Shown: positions 10,572 through 23,451 of the stretch, piece after piece | Layout: every line of letters starts with the position of its first letter | How positions within the stretch are numbered: position 1 is the first letter of the stretch | The notes under the pieces: model-generated | The model's input: the letters and a program-made list of their open reading frames with translations, nothing else | The model's database searches: none | Told to the model about the DNA's origin: nothing | Program-made: the position numbers and the translations under genes | Assembly (NCBI GenBank): GCA_006538405.1 | Contig: BJKQ01000003.1 | Coordinates: 2,046,001 to 2,110,000 of the forward strand | Direction of reading: 5' to 3' | Length of the DNA stretch: 64,000 bases | From: Hansfordia pulvinata | Lineage: Eukaryota > Ascomycota > Sordariomycetes > Xylariales

Positions 10572-12105
10572 GTCGCGGTCAGTGAGAAGAGAGTGATGAA
10601 GTAGTGGAACAGCCCCCGTGGGTTATGTGTAATGGAGAAGATGCCCTGGGTTTCCAACAGGCGCAGCTCGGTGGTCTTATCCGTTCTCATTCGCGGCACA
10701 GTGTTCTCTCGAGAGCCGTTCCGTATAGCTTCAGCGTGGGTGGGCCCCCAAAACTTTACTGCCCATGCCGCCACCGCCGCCGCCGCCGCCTCACGCTCAG
10801 TCATCATTGGAAGGGGGACCCCTGGGTGAACGGCACGCCGGCCTTATGACTGGACGAAGCCAAGCCATATCTCGCAGAGTATAGTTCGTTAATTTTAGCC
10901 TGTTGGGTGTCAGACTGGACCGATTTATTTTGGTCACTCAACAGGTCTTCGGTCTCCGATTTTAACAAGCATCGAAGGAATATTCCCTTCCGCTGCGGCT
11001 GCCCAACGCGCGCATCGAGGGCATTGGTCTAGCCTGAAGCACGTGTGACCCCTCTAAGTACAACTAGACACGTTCTCCTGCTTCTGCTCGCGCTTCTCCT
11101 CCTTTTTTTCATTCCCTTTCCCCTTTCTGGGGAAATACACATAGATCGTACTCTAGCAACCACGCACCGGAAATGAGTATGTGTAAGTCAGACTGTGCCC
11201 TACATCGTTTCTCGCGGCTTTCCATAGCGTGGCAGTGCGCATCGCTCAAGCTTTCTATAGATTCTTAGGCTGGCTTGCCTTGCAATAGTTGGCTTCGCTC
11301 TATGAAGTGTGAGGACCAGAAGACCTCGCAGCTCTCGCTTCATCCTGGCCGTGGTCCTCCTGCACAAGAAGTTAAATGGTGCGGATGGACCGGAGATTGC
11401 CCGAGCTTTTTAGTCACGTTGCTCGGCTCAGACTCGCATTGAACTCGGCTCAGACTCGCATTGAACCAAGTGATAAGGTTGAAAAGACAGAGACCGAGAG
11501 CTAGACTTGGCTAGGGGTTCCATGGGATTGGTGGACTGGGTCATCGCCTGAGCCGCCGTCGTGAGTGGCGAACTGCCTCTCCAAATATACCACCTGCGGC
11601 ACTTCCCGTGCTTCCCATACGCACTTTCAAAATAGCGAACCCCGGGTTATCATTACTATCAAGCCCAGGGCCTGATTCGCTTTGGCAGACTGGCCCGCGT
11701 AGTCTAAACGTAAGCTCAACAATGACCATGGCTGAAAATAGCTCGATTAGCCGATAGTGAGACTGAGACCAACGCCATGCGTTTCCTCTGATTACTCCGA
11801 AAGCGCCCATCTCATATAACCCTGCTTTATCAGATAGAAGACAGAGCCCCACCCTCGCGTCGGATATCGCGGCCTGTAAACTTAAGAAGAAAGTCCCTCC
11901 CGAAGTGTGGTCTATCTCGGAGATCCACATCGTCGCATACTCATAAGTGCATGGGATAGCTTAATACACTCGGCCTTACTTGGCCCTTCTCGACACAGTC
12001 GCCGGCACCTTCTAGACGTCATGCTGTCCCGCTCCGGCCGGCTACTAGGCAGGGCAAAAAAAGTACTGCGCATCATTGCCTTGCCAATGAAGCAGAGCCG
12101 AAGCG
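10572..12105. other. Intergenic, 1.5 kb
   Basis: Contains the promoter of the secreted orphan and the 3' flank of gid1. A perfect 22 bp tandem duplication sits at 11422-11465. Composition is lower in GC than the genes beside it. A 129-codon open frame on the minus strand (11541-11930) resembles nothing and is not called. Confidence 0.5.
11422..11465. repeat. Perfect 22 bp tandem duplication
   Basis: Two identical head-to-tail copies, 11422-11443 and 11444-11465, each starting CTCGGCTCAG and ending GCATTGAA. Confidence 0.95.
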
Positions 12106-14552
12106 CTAGAGGGGTAGGGTTTTGGGGATCGCGTCAGTGACGGACTGTAACGTGACGAAGGATCCAGGCCCTCCATGTCGAAGCTCGTCCAACAACACGC
12201 TGGTCTGGCCATATACCGTTTCGATGGCTGATCGAGACGATTTGCCCAAAGATGCTATCGCAAAGTTAGCCGCTCGATGCAAACAATTGGGTCTCATCTT
12301 CACTTACACAAAATGGCCGAATTGAGCTCCTCGGCCACAGAAACTCTGCCTTTTCGGTCGAGTAGGGGAGCCACTTCCTTGACCTGGAGAGGATCGGGGT
12401 ACGCCAAGAGGGCGAAGACTTCGCTCAGCGACTTATTGACCTGGCGATCAGAGCTGCCCTGGAATTCGGCCTGTAGTAACTGCCCGTACTGAATTGCTTC
12501 GGCAAAAAGGTCCTCCTGGGCGGGGGCCAAGCTGGCCCCATCCTCCATGTCCATCTGATCTTCGTCAAGATCCATCTCGCTCGGGCCATCGTCTGGGTCT
12601 TCCGCAAGGGCGTGGCCGTTAGCCTTCTTGTTGCGCGAACTTGTGGAGGCGCCAGCATCGGCACATTTGCGAGCCATCTCAATAAACTTGCGACATCTCA
12701 GTCTGAAATAGACTTGAGGGGAGTCCTTCAACACCTGCGGGTAGAATGTGCTGGTCTGTTTCAGCGCCTGGTCAATATCCCCCTCGAGAACCGCTCTCCG
12801 TATACCTGTCCAGTGTCAGCCGAATACAGTAGAGTTTGACGGCAAGTTACTTACGTTGGCGGCGATGCGCATCTTCGTCATCTTTGATATTGATATCGAC
12901 GACGGGGGCACTCGGGTCCAAGTTCAGAGCCTTCTTTTCGGCAACAATCTCCTGTCCGAAAGCCCTGGCCGTCTCCACGTAGCCATCGTGTTGCAGGAAT
13001 TGCAAGACCTGTAACAGACGGTAAGCGGGAATGATATGGGGAAACGCAGGCGGGACTCACGAGTTGCTGGATCAGATCTGTTTCGCTTGTGCCAGAACTG
13101 GTCCCGAGCTCGATGCTGGTGAGCCATGTTAGCATCATTAACGACTGACTGCATCTAGATTTCGTACCTCGTCTGTGCGATCTCTCTCTGTACGATCTTC
13201 TGTTGCTCCTATAAGTGGGTTAGTCAGTCTGGAACCAGAAGGGTTGAGACAGACGTAAGGCGCAATGTAAGGCGCAACGGACGTCCTGGTGCATTGATAG
13301 GTACCTTCATCATGCCGTCTATATCGAACTGGAAAGGTCTCTGGCCGAAGTTGACTCGCACGTGCTCCCCCGACTTCTTCAGGCCGACGCAGGGGTAAAG
13401 GTCGTCCTTGACATTTTCGAAAGCGGTCCCTACATCCATATCAGCGACAAACGCGCGAAGACCTCGAGCCGCAAGGCTATACGTACCCAGATGAATCCCG
13501 TTCTTGGTGAAGAATGCCTTTCGGGTCCTGAAGTTGACACCGCACCCGATGACGTCGTTGGGGCCAAACGGTTCAGCATAAGACTTGCCGACATTATTCT
13601 GCATGTATAACTCGCCGTCATCACCATGATACCCCCAGCTATCAGGTTCCCAGCCCGGAGGCCGTGAAAGAGAAGTATTCTTCGCGCATAGACCGATGCA
13701 TATGGACGTGCTGGGAGTGGTTAGCTCTGTTGATAATGCCGGTGCGATGGGTAGCTTCGAGTGTTAAATGGGCTTGGAAGCTTACTCGTCGCGTTTCCTG
13801 GTCAAGATGGCGACCTCAAAGTAGTAAAGCCCGCTTGAAGAGGGCATGGGGTGGTCTGATCGGATGGAGCAGAACTCGTGATCGTAATCGTTGTTGCGGG
13901 GTACCCGAGGGACCGAATGCCTAATATCGAGGCCGTCCCCAGAGATTTCTATCGGGCCATATTTGTCGTCTTTGTTGCAGCGAGACGGTAGTGGCTGAAC
14001 AGTGACATCGTCATCCAAGGGGGGAGCGCGCTCCACCACGTCAATCTTCATGCCGTGATGAGCTATGGTCGACTTGGGAAAGCTGTTGGAGGGAGGCTCG
14101 GAGGGCGGCTGCTGCATCTCAGTCTGGGCGCGTTGAGCTTCGCGGGCCTCCTCAAGCTTCAGCATGTAGGCCGTATGGCGGAGGTACGATGGAGTGACCA
14201 GTCCATCACCGTGATGACCCACGTACTCGTACTGGCGTGACACGCGGGGCAGCTGACTACGAGCGCGGTCCCTGGTCCTGGCCGCGTGGCTCCAATGACC
14301 GTTGGCGGGCATGTTTGTATGAGCAGATTCGGACGCCCGCGAGGCGAAGAAAGGGCCGGTGGAATGAAGGTCGGATGAGGACTGCTGAGGGGGGCTGAGC
14401 AGGTGGGACAAGTGGTTGAACGGCAGATGGGCGGCGGAGGGGCCGGACGTGCCCAGAGCAGAGGCGTATGACGATCTTATACGTGGGAGAAACCCGGTGA
14501 AGGCACCTTCTGGGTTGAGGTCGGGGTTCTGGGACGGAAAGGGATTCGACAT
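12106..14552 (-). CDS. GID1: RanBPM-like GID/CTLH ubiquitin ligase subunit (SPRY-LisH-CTLH-CRA)
   Basis: Eight exons: 14552..13786, 13710..13487, 13429..13305, 13208..13168, 13115..13061, 13008..12855, 12805..12308 and 12254..12106, 670 aa in all. Introns are 49-96 bp and every junction keeps frame. The first in-frame ATG is at 14550-14552 (MSNPFPSQNP). The N-terminal 130 or so residues are low-complexity. A SPRY domain follows (GLYYFEVAILTRKRD, then GLCAKNTSLSRPPGWEPDSW and HGDDGELYMQNN). LisH is FLQHDGYVETARAF, and CTLH/CRA starts IRRAVLEGDIDQAL. An acidic insert (EMDLDEDQMDMED) sits before the C-terminal block AILSSLGKSSRSAIETVYGQ. Yeast Gid1/Vid30 recruits substrate receptors to the GID E3 ligase that removes gluconeogenic enzymes; that scaffold role is expected here. 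Confidence 0.93.
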
Positions 14553-17054
14553 GACGAGAGCGTGCGAGGCGGCCGAGTCGAAGGTCGCCAAGTATGAAGC
14601 CGCTGGACAGTCAGTACGAAGAGGATGATGCCGGGCCTCTGCCCAGCGTGTGGGCTATTGACCAGGCCTGGCGGAAGCCGCAGCTTCGCTCGGCCTTGAC
14701 GAATGGCGGCTGCCGGTGGCCAGTCAGAGGGCGTATGCCTTGGAGGCCAAATATCGTATCGTATGTAGGTATCGAGTCGTCTGGGTCTTGCTGTTGGGCA
14801 CCGCGTGTCGAGAAGACGAAGCCTGGGACCAGCTGCACCGGCGGAGAGCAGCTTCAATTGGGGCAACGCAAGAGTATATGGGGCACCACAGCGATGCCCA
14901 GGGCATGTACCTGATCGGAGCTCCCCGTGCCCCTGAGTATGACTCTAAATGGTCATTCAAGCCGTCAGAAAGGAGTCAAGTCTGGTGGGAGTCCTAACGA
15001 ATGGGGGGGTGGGGATGGCGGGTGCGTCAACGCGTGATGCTGGACAGGCGTACCTGGAGCCTGCGACTGATGTCGCGGGTGCTGCGATGCCGGTGGACGT
15101 ACCACGTCTGGGATCTGAGCTTCGGGCTGCCAAGTTCGAAGCCCAGACAGGGAGAGAAGGCGACTCGACGAGATTATTAGGGGGTTCGGCGTCCACAGAG
15201 CGTTCGGTTGAGAGGACAAAGCGTGCGCGGCGGTGCGGACTCGAGGTTTGGGAGCATGGACGGGTCGCCGAGGCCATGATAAGGCGTCACGTCGAACGTC
15301 GTTGACATGCTGGTAAGGTCCCGCCGGATGCTCTCGGACGAGCTAACCACTGAGGTGGGCGGGTACCCGTGCTCCGTATCCGACCGCTCTCCGCACAACC
15401 GTATCTCCATCAAGGTTCCGGTACTGCTGCATGGTCTGGCTGTACGACAGGTGGGACACTTGAAGCTTGACTGCGTGACTGCGTGACTGCCTGTCTCCTG
15501 GCGCCCCAAGACCATGGATAATGGGAACCAATGCCTTCCTGACATGGCTCCAGATGTATATGTACAAATGAAGCATGCACCCCACCCTTCTTCCCCCGAG
15601 ACAGCCCCTGCGTCCGCTCTATGTCCATTACGGAGGAGGACCTTACGGTAGGTGTGACCGCGAGCTGCCTTGAGGTGCCTGTACGTAAAGTATTCCATCG
15701 GCCATGGATACATCCATGTAGCTGAGGGGGCACTGGGGGGTCCAGGTGGTGATGCGGACGCCGCGACGCCGCTCGGGTCAGGCAGATTGTCTGCATGAAG
15801 CAGGTTTGTTGGTCGCTATGTAGGTACGTAGTTAGATGCAAACCCAGAATCAAGTCGATGCCAGGCTTTGCCATGGCCCTCTCAGGGATACAAAATGCTG
15901 CTTTTGCTTCTTTCTTTCACCTTCGACCGCCTCCGGGTTCTCCGCTTGGGAATGCGACCTCTGATGTTCTGCGCCAGGGACGGCTGATCTGTCGTGACAG
16001 GGACGCGGGGCTTATTGCTTCATATGACCTTTCTAGCCAAAAGGCCCACGCCACGCGGCCACGGGGCGCAAGAGTATCGTGGGAACTCACATTCGAGCCC
16101 AGCAGGTATACACCTATCCAACACATCATCGGCGACAAGAATCTCCGTAACACCACATCTTTTAGAATTCTCGTGATGCCTTGAATTGTCTATACTCAAC
16201 TCAAGTAATACGAAAACCGACTTCCCTTCGGAAGCACCGCTCGACGATTCCGACTCATGAGTACATTTAGCAGTTGCAAGCACCGCTCACGGTTTGATCG
16301 TGCCGTCTATTACTTGGCCGTAATGATATAACCGTTCATCAGACCCAGATAAAGGTTAGCCAGCCTCCGTTCGACCCCATGACCCAATCCCGTTTCCAGA
16401 GTAGCGCCACAGGGGTCTCACTAGAGCGACCCAGCCGTGCCAGCCAATCGACCGCTCTCCCCATGACTTCACCTCCATGGTCGCTCTTGGCCCGAACGTG
16501 AGTAATCAGAGGCTTCGCCACTGGACTGAGGTCCTCAACGCCAAGTCGCTATGGCATCGTGGTAGAAATCTCGACTTGACTTGCGCAGATCAGAAGACGC
16601 CTGGCACACAGCTTTTTCTCCGACTCTATGTCTCACCTTTCCGAGCAAGGCATTTACGTCATCTCCTTGTGGCGAAGATATAGCAACGAATGCAAGCACA
16701 CTACTCTGTAAACTGGGACTGCCCCATAGGTTATCTCAAAAAGAGTCAAAGGAGCTCAAATCAAATAAAAGTACACTGAATTTATGGTGCCAACTGACGA
16801 TGTGGCAGCGTAGCCTTCTACTCGGCGTCTGACCGCCAAGACCGTTCCTACGCCTTCGAAGGCTCCGAATGCTCTGTCGTACAGATTGCCATCGCTCTAA
16901 AGATGCATGGAACCTGCATGCCAGGTTGTTAACGCGTACAAAACAGCAAGTTTCCTGAACGCCAAGCTTTTGTAAAGTGCAAAAGGTGCCAGCGCGCCTC
17001 GTCCCATCGTCAAGCCGCAATGGGGTTCCAGGGCGGCCGAAGAGGATCAGGTCG
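14553..17054. other. Intergenic, 2.5 kb
   Basis: Lies between the gid1 start and the ies4 stop. Open frames of up to 178 codons occur on both strands but have no ATG-plus-splice model and no recognisable domain. The part at 16200-16900 is lower in GC than its surroundings. No repeats of note. Confidence 0.45.
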
Positions 17055-17955
17055 TCACGAAGCGGCGACAGCCGACATTGGCGCAGGAGAGCTGGCCTGA
17101 ATGCTGGGAGGTATGCTGGGCTGCTCGCCACCCGGGTGGCTATTGCTGTCACTCTTGGCGTCGCTTTTGACTTGGCCTTCTTCCTTGTTCTCCTTGTTGC
17201 TGTTATTCTCGCCAGAAGCGTTCGATGCCTCCTCTGAAGTAGCGTCGGGATTGGATTTCTGGGGGCAGTCCAACGATTCACCTCCCAAACAACGCCCGTG
17301 AAACTCTTGAGGCGGAACCCTCCTTTGCCCCATCTGCGGCAAGGCGCGCCTGATCGATCAAGAGCTCGCAGTCCGGCGTTAATTGCGCCCATGCTGGCCT
17401 TGGGCCCAAGCTTGTGGTATGCCCCGTTCTTGCCAGAGGGGTCTATTGTGCCATCCTCACTGTTGGTCAAGTAGTTAGTACGCATCAAAGATATTGAGTG
17501 GCCGGCAGCGTCACTTACAGTCTGGGCTTCTTCTTGGGACCTGGCTTCCCCCTGATCTTGGCGGTCGGGTCCGCATCTTTGGCAGCTCTCTTGACACCCT
17601 TCTTCTTTGAGGCTTCGGATGGGGGAGCCATTGGCGTTTGACTAGGCGTGCCACTACCATTAGGGGCCGGCGTGCCAGGAGTCGACTCGGACGCGTTGTC
17701 GCCGTTCGTGTTGGAGGCCCCTTCGGGTTCGGCGGCCACCGAATTGTTGCGAGCAGGGGTCGCGTCGGAGGGTGCGGCTGGCGACGTCTGACGAGATTCC
17801 TTGGCTGGCGACTCTTGTTTGATAGAAGAAGGGTCGAGAATCTGCCGCAGTTTGCTGGGGGTTACCTGGAACGTGCGGACCATGCTGGGCTTCCCGCCCG
17901 ACTTCCGCCTCTCCTTCTCCTTGGCGGAGCCAGGTGTCTTGGGTGCAGGTGCCAT
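17055..17955 (-). CDS. IES4: INO80 chromatin-remodelling complex subunit Ies4 (apparent 1-base frameshift)
   Basis: Exon 1 (17955..17519) and exon 2 (17459..17055) are joined by a 59 bp intron with donor GTAAGT, a CTAAC branch site and acceptor AACAG. The product starts MAPAPKTPGS; residues about 24-35 (MVRTFQVTPSKL) and the block KIRGKPGPKKKPRLEDGTID, then GAYHKLGPKASMGAINAGLR and FRLKSFTGVVWEVNRW, match the fungal Ies4 family. Just after VNRWTAP the frame breaks: the acidic, Ser/Asn-rich tail expected of Ies4 (KSNPDATSEEASNASGENNS) is in another frame. One missing C in the run at 17261-17265 (G on the + strand) explains it; with that base the gene is 280 aa. Without it the frame runs on through unlike, Arg-rich sequence. 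Ies4 is a nuclear, non-catalytic INO80 subunit linked to DNA damage checkpoint signalling in yeast. Confidence 0.82.
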
Positions 17956-18284
17956 GGCGAGACGGCAGAGTTGAGAAGAGTGTGGTGAGATGGTTCGCGC
18001 TGATGTGGGCGGCACGTCTTCGAGGTTGCACCCAAGCGTGTTTGGGGTGCTCAAGGCGACGTCAGTTGGGTTCGACTTGACGATGGGCTTAGATGGCGTG
18101 GCCGATCAAGGCGTGTTGGCCGCGTGAAAGCCGTGCAAACCCGTGCGAGAGTGTAATGGGCAATTGTGCTGACGTGTCAAGTGGTAACGGCAGGGTACAG
18201 CTCAGCGAGGCCCGCGGCGAGGTGTGCTGCTGCACCGATGCGGTTGCGAGGCTTGTGTGTGGCGGTCACGGGCGGTAGTGCGCG

Positions 18285-18308
18285 GGTGGTGGTGGTGGTG
18301 GTGGTGGT
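18285..18308. repeat. (GGT)8 microsatellite
   Basis: Eight perfect GGT units upstream of ies4. Confidence 0.95.
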
Positions 18309-19990
18309 GAGGGCTGATCGCAACGAGTCGGGGCTGCGGTGGGCAGGACGATGGTCAAGGCGTTAGTGCCGGTGACGATGATGGGACAGGGAGAATAAAG
18401 CAGCAGGCGAGATGGGCGGCTGGCGATGGTGGTGATGAGGCGGGAGATGAGATGGCGAGGGAGAAGGGGAGGGAGGATGGGATCGATATTATGGGGGGAG
18501 CCATGGTGGCCTGGTGCTCGTTTGGTGAGCTTGGGGCTTTGGTCTCATTTTTCGGGTTGGGAGCGGTGCACACAACACAATGGAAGCGTCGCTCATCTCT
18601 CGCAGGCTCGCAGACCAGCTTGGCCAAGTAGAGTCAGTCAGTCAGTCGGGCGGGCGTGCTTCGCGAAAATAGAGTGGTGGGTTCAGCAGTCCCTGGTCTG
18701 CAGGTCGTCTGGGCTGGTCCGGGTGCCCCGTCGCCCAGGGCGCGGGCGGCTGCTGCGCTCCTGCTGCCCGCCGCGTCTGGCGGTAGCCCTGAGAGGGCTG
18801 GCGGGTAGCGGTCAGGTCTCTTCACTCTTGCGTTCCTGCGTTCAAGCCCGGGCTCCGCCGGGGGTTTCTGCAGGAGTGAGGGCAAGCTCTACTTGCTAAG
18901 AACCTCCGAGGCTACATCTGGCTGTGGGAGGATCCATCCAGATTGCCCGCCGCCGCCCCGAATCTGACTTACTGGGCGCGCTCGGCTCCAAAAGCGGGTC
19001 GGTCGCCCCAGATGACAGGCTGCGTAGCGGGTACTTACCGCCCGGGCGGACGCGAGTGCTGAGGCTGGGTACTCGCCACTGTCGCGACTATCGCGACATG
19101 AGCCCTCGTAATGCGTGGTTGATTGCTACCTAACGAAGCGTGGAAGCCTACTCGTACATCCCTAAAACCAGGTCACTTCTCTCTCCCGTCGCATGCGCCG
19201 ACGGTGCCCCTTCTGCCGACCACAACGCGCCGAGGTACCCGGAAGCGACGCGATGCGACCAAGACTGCCGATAGGGAGGTACAACACCGAACCAGACAGG
19301 TGGTTCTTGTCAGTGGATGTAATAAGAGTTCAGGAGAAGGAAGGCGGCACCCTCGTAGATGGGACGCGGCCAGGAAGGCATAGTCCTTGCGAATCTTTTC
19401 GTCCGTCTCCAGACCGGCCCGCTGTGCCGACGCCCGTCAAGAGTGTCCTTCCACCGGCAGTGTGCTTGCTCCGTGTTTCCCCTTGCCTCCCCTCATCCCG
19501 CACTGGGCCGTTCCTCCAGCTTATTAGCCCACCAAGTCCTGCCTGCGTCGCAGCTTCGCCACCCGTCTCGTGGTTCCCGACAGCTGATGATGGTCTTGCC
19601 GGCGGAACAGACTCCAGCATCGACAGATAGCCTCTCCCTGCATTCGATGCGGCGATATTAAGGTTGCCTCGCGTGGCTCGTCGAACCTCCAGCGGGACCG
19701 ACACCATGTGATCCTGACTCGCCCAAGCTTGCACGCGAGTGCGTCGGTCGGTCTCGCAGTGTGTGCGCGCTTCAACCAGTCACACGGCCGCCGTGCTCGC
19801 TCTCCACCTCTTAAGGTCGCTGCGGCTGCGCGGGCAGGACAGCGTGTGAGGGAAAAAAGAGCGACAGGGAGAGGGGTCTTGGAGATCCGGGTGGGCACGC
19901 TTGCCTCCCTCCTCCTCACCAGCTAACTAGGTTAGAGGCAAAAGAGGAAGAAGAAAAAACCGCAGGCTGCGTCGAGTCGAGTGGCGGCGT

Positions 19991-20015
19991 GGCATGGCAT
20001 GGCATGGCATGGCAT
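19991..20015. repeat. (GGCAT)5 microsatellite
   Basis: Five perfect pentanucleotide units, followed by related GGCAC copies. Confidence 0.95.
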
Positions 20016-22419
20016 GCAGGGCACGGCACGGCACAGCAAAACACAGTGGCTACGTGCATCTCCAAAGCAGAGTGCGAGTCGTGGGCCCGGACTCGAAGGG
20101 AACAGAAGCGTCCGCGAACCGCCGCCCGGCATCGCCAACACTACGATACAGTGCCTCCTCATGAGTACGATACGAGCACGCACATCCATGCAGCCGACGA
20201 TCCTGACTGGGACCTGGGCCCTACCGCACTCCGTCCGTCCCCTCCTGCTTCTCTCGCGGTTCTGGCCCTCGACACGCCTTATTGCTGGGCTTTCTGGATC
20301 CCGCGGTCCCAGGTCTTCTCAGGCTGCACGCACCATCGCATCGTCGATGGGCACGGGGTTGCGGCAGAATACTCGTACGAGTCCATGTGGGAGGACTTTG
20401 TCAGCCGCCCGTCGCATTCTGAGTAGACCGTTCGAGCACAGCCTAGCACAGCAGAGCAGACCACATGAACCAGCGGTCGCCCATGCAAATGCAAAAAATG
20501 CCAGCAGAGACTCGGGCACTGGCTATAACGATGGATCTGGGCGGCGCCCTTGTCCGTCTTTCGCCCTGCGGAAATTCACAATCCGTCCGAAACGACTGCA
20601 GGATTGTCTAGATACTCGGATGGCGGTGTCACGTTCTGGTTTGGAGTAGAATCTTGAGGCACGAACGACAGGGAGGAGACCGCTGCGTATCCGCCGTCGT
20701 AAACTTCCGTGGGATCCGCCAGCATCCCCGGTCGCGTTCCAAACCTCTCCTACACCTCACCGCGAATACGCATACGAGGCATCAAGGGCTGATGAATGCC
20801 CGTATGAGATCTACGAGTACCTCCCTTTCGAGCACCAGAACTACTTATCCTTCATTTCAGGCCACAAATGCCTACAAGTCGCATTTGGATTCCGGAGGGA
20901 CCGGAGGTAGGTATTCAGTAGAGGATGGCCCGAACCAGCGCCATAGAACGATGGGCAGTTCCGAGAGCCGAGCCGAGGGCACCCGACCACAACGACAACA
21001 CCGGGCGCAGCCGAGCCGGGGTCTCGCTCCATCCGCACGCGGTTCAATCCATGTTGGCAGACGCCCGCCACGCACCCAAAGGCCAGCCAAGGAGACGAAT
21101 GCGAAAAGAGTCATGCGCCTCCCACAGGCACGACTGCTGGTGATGGGCCTCGACCGTGGCAGGGACCGGCCGGGCTGGCCGACGCTGCCATGATGCCCCC
21201 GAAGGTCCGGCGGTGACGACAAACTGGGCGGCAATGAGGTCAGTGTCCATGCTGGCACCATGGCTAATGTACCGCATGTGCCTGGCGCTTTGTGGTTGCT
21301 CCATGGATACGAGTACAGCCCCATCAACAACGGTGCACACAGCATTGGCTGCAATCGGCAAAGCCGAATGGTGATGCGTGTCCCACGGGTGCGTGAGTAC
21401 TCGCAACACAACAGGTGAGCAGATATCGCGGGTGAAGCCAGGAACGGGGTCGGGCAACTTCCCGAGGCAAAGAGCCAAGTTTGGCACAGCCTCTGCCATG
21501 TCTCTTGGCAACGTCTTGGTGGGCCAGAAGGGATATCGATGTTCACTCTCCTGTCGTTGACCACGGTGATGCTGCCGTCCACGCGCGCCGACATGATTCT
21601 GCCCACATGTGCCACGGCCTGCAAGCCGCCAAGTCCAGAAATCCACTTCACTTCACCCCGCTTCAGATGGCACGCACTGTCGATTGTCACAATCTGCCTC
21701 TCTCTTGCTTTCGTCCACGGCTAAACTTCGCGGACAGGCGCCAGGCGCGCGACGCCTGCATCTCAGCCGACATGGCCAATGAGACGCACGATAGCAGCCG
21801 CACCTAGGCGCACGAGGTCGAGGCCCATGGCAGCTTCTGCTGACTGGCGTACGAGTACGGGGAAATACGGCGTACGTGTCGCGGCAGACTCAGCCACACA
21901 GAGCCGCCCACCCCTCGACTTGATGGTGTCGAGGCAATCAACTCACTTGGCAGTGACTGGCACAGCCAACCTCGGCGGTCTGCGTGCGTGCTGGGGTCAT
22001 CGACTTTGGTTCTCTGTGCAACGAACGGGCTCTGCTCTGTTCCAAACGTCGCCTCCTCACAAACCCTTTGTGAAGAGCAATCAGCAGCATCGCTCTCGTG
22101 GTGCGTTGTCCTGGTCTGGGAAGCCAAGAGTGGCGGAGCAGCTCTCGAGCCGCATCTGATGGGACATTCCGATATGCAGACGATGAAGCAAGAATGCCGC
22201 GCAATACGCCTCGAGGTGATCTCAGCCTCCAAACAAAGTCCTACACCCATCACGGCGACATATAAGTATGGTCCGTATATCACGGCGTCGAGGTGATGCA
22301 GAAGCGACAGCACGCTCAAGACCACTTCGATCTGAATTGCACACCAACAGCACTCACCGCGAAATCCTCCTCGTTACAATCACAGCCGGCAAGATCATCT
22401 GTCATCATTTCCAGCCAAC

Positions 22420-23345
22420 ATGTCTCTAATCAGGCGCATTGGGGAGGCGCTCAATTACCGTACCAACCGTGAAGTGCGAGATAACCGTCGCTCCATGGGT
22501 CAGCATGTGCTGGCCAAGATCTTCCAGTCCAACCAGAGGGCTCTTGCTGGATCTCTCGCGGGGCGGCGATCTCCTTCGCCCTATCCTTCAAGATGCCCCC
22601 GATGATCATTCCCGCGGCGTGGCAGGGATACCAGGCCGCAGTCGGATTCACGAACCGTTACCGCATGAAGGGGGAGATCAAGGCTCGCGTCAAGGCCGAC
22701 CCCCGGCTGAACGCCCTCTTCCAGGACCGTCGCCGGCGCAACATCTTCATCGGGGTCTGCACCAAGGTTTTTACCGCCTCGGTGGGCCTGGGCCTGGACG
22801 ACCTCGGCAAGGTAGCCGACGCGTTCACGGCACACGAGTCCGACGGCTCGGTCCGCAGCGACGACATGCCCTCCAAGATCATTGAGGACTGGAAGAGTAG
22901 CCACACGCTCGGCGGTTCCATTGACGACTCGGTGCACCTGCTGAACGCCGGCGCTACCGACGCCCTTCGGGATGGACTGAACCAAGCGCTGCTGCTCAAC
23001 CACAGCGCAGGTGTCATCGAGGGCGAGACGACGGGCCAGACCCTCTCGGCTATCCACAGGGCGGGCAACCCGGCCGCGCTGATGGCGGCCGACATGGTGG
23101 TAGCCGGCGCCGCCGCCGAGGCCTTCCAGCCCGTCGCGATCTACACCGAGGTCGGCGTTGACCAGGCCCGCAAGCACCGCTTCGACCAGGTGCACGGAGC
23201 GACGCAGGCTCCTACCCAGGCGACGGCCCCCGCGTCATACACGTACACGAGCCCGTACGCTTACACGTCGCCGTACGCATACGGTGGCGGCTACAGGCAG
23301 TCGCACCGGGAGAGGGTCGCCAACTGGTTCCGGCGGCACTTCTAG
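22420..23345 (+). CDS. Orphan protein with Tyr-rich C-terminal repeats (apparent 1-base frameshift)
   Basis: I do not recognise this family. An open frame starts at ATG 22420 in good context (CCAACATG) and reads MSLIRRIGEALNYR and on to QRALAGSLAG. The rest, 22593-23345, is in another frame and reads through ISFALSFKMPPMIIPAAWQG to the stop. One missing G in the run at 22560-22563 joins them into 308 aa and restores a hydrophobic stretch (LAGSLAGAAISFALSF). A 59 bp intron from GTGAAG to TTCCAG would also restore frame, but would remove natural-looking coding sequence. Translation from ATG 22593 alone would give 250 aa. The middle is helical and charged; the tail repeats SPYAYTSPYAY and ends basic (RERVANWFRRHF). 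Function unknown. Confidence 0.6.
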
Positions 23346-23430
23346 CCGGCGCGTGGCAAGCAACACCCAGAGACTGACACGGTCATCTGCACATGCTGCT
23401 ATGCATTCGGAGGGAGATGATGGCTTTTGA

Positions 23431-23451
23431 GGGGGGGGGGGGTGGGGGGGG
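23431..23451. repeat. Poly-G run interrupted by one T
   Basis: Twelve G, one T, eight G, just 3' of the Tyr-rich orphan. Confidence 0.9.

Larger units (their letters stand above)
17956..22419. other. Intergenic, 4.5 kb, divergent promoters
   Basis: Separates the starts of ies4 (-) and the 22420 orphan (+). It holds a GGT microsatellite (18285-18308), a GGCAT microsatellite (19991-20015) and TACGAGTA octamers at 19149, 20370, 20812, 21308 and 21850. A pair of overlapping minus-strand open frames at 20872-21690 is the best gene candidate here, but neither begins with a well-placed ATG nor resembles a known family. Confidence 0.45.

Noticed and set aside
14553..14591. Upstream 13-codon extension of Gid1
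   Set aside because: It begins with TTG. The first ATG in frame is at 14552.
16736..17262. Unshifted continuation of Ies4 exon 2 as the true C terminus
   Set aside because: It is Arg-rich and unlike the acidic Ser/Asn-rich tail of Ies4, which is present in the alternative frame and ends at a nearby stop.
20872..21690. Two overlapping minus-strand frames (272 and 200 codons) with partly protein-like composition
   Set aside because: The longer starts at GTG rather than ATG, no splice pair joins the frames cleanly, and no domain is recognisable. It may be a degraded gene, but the evidence is too thin to call.
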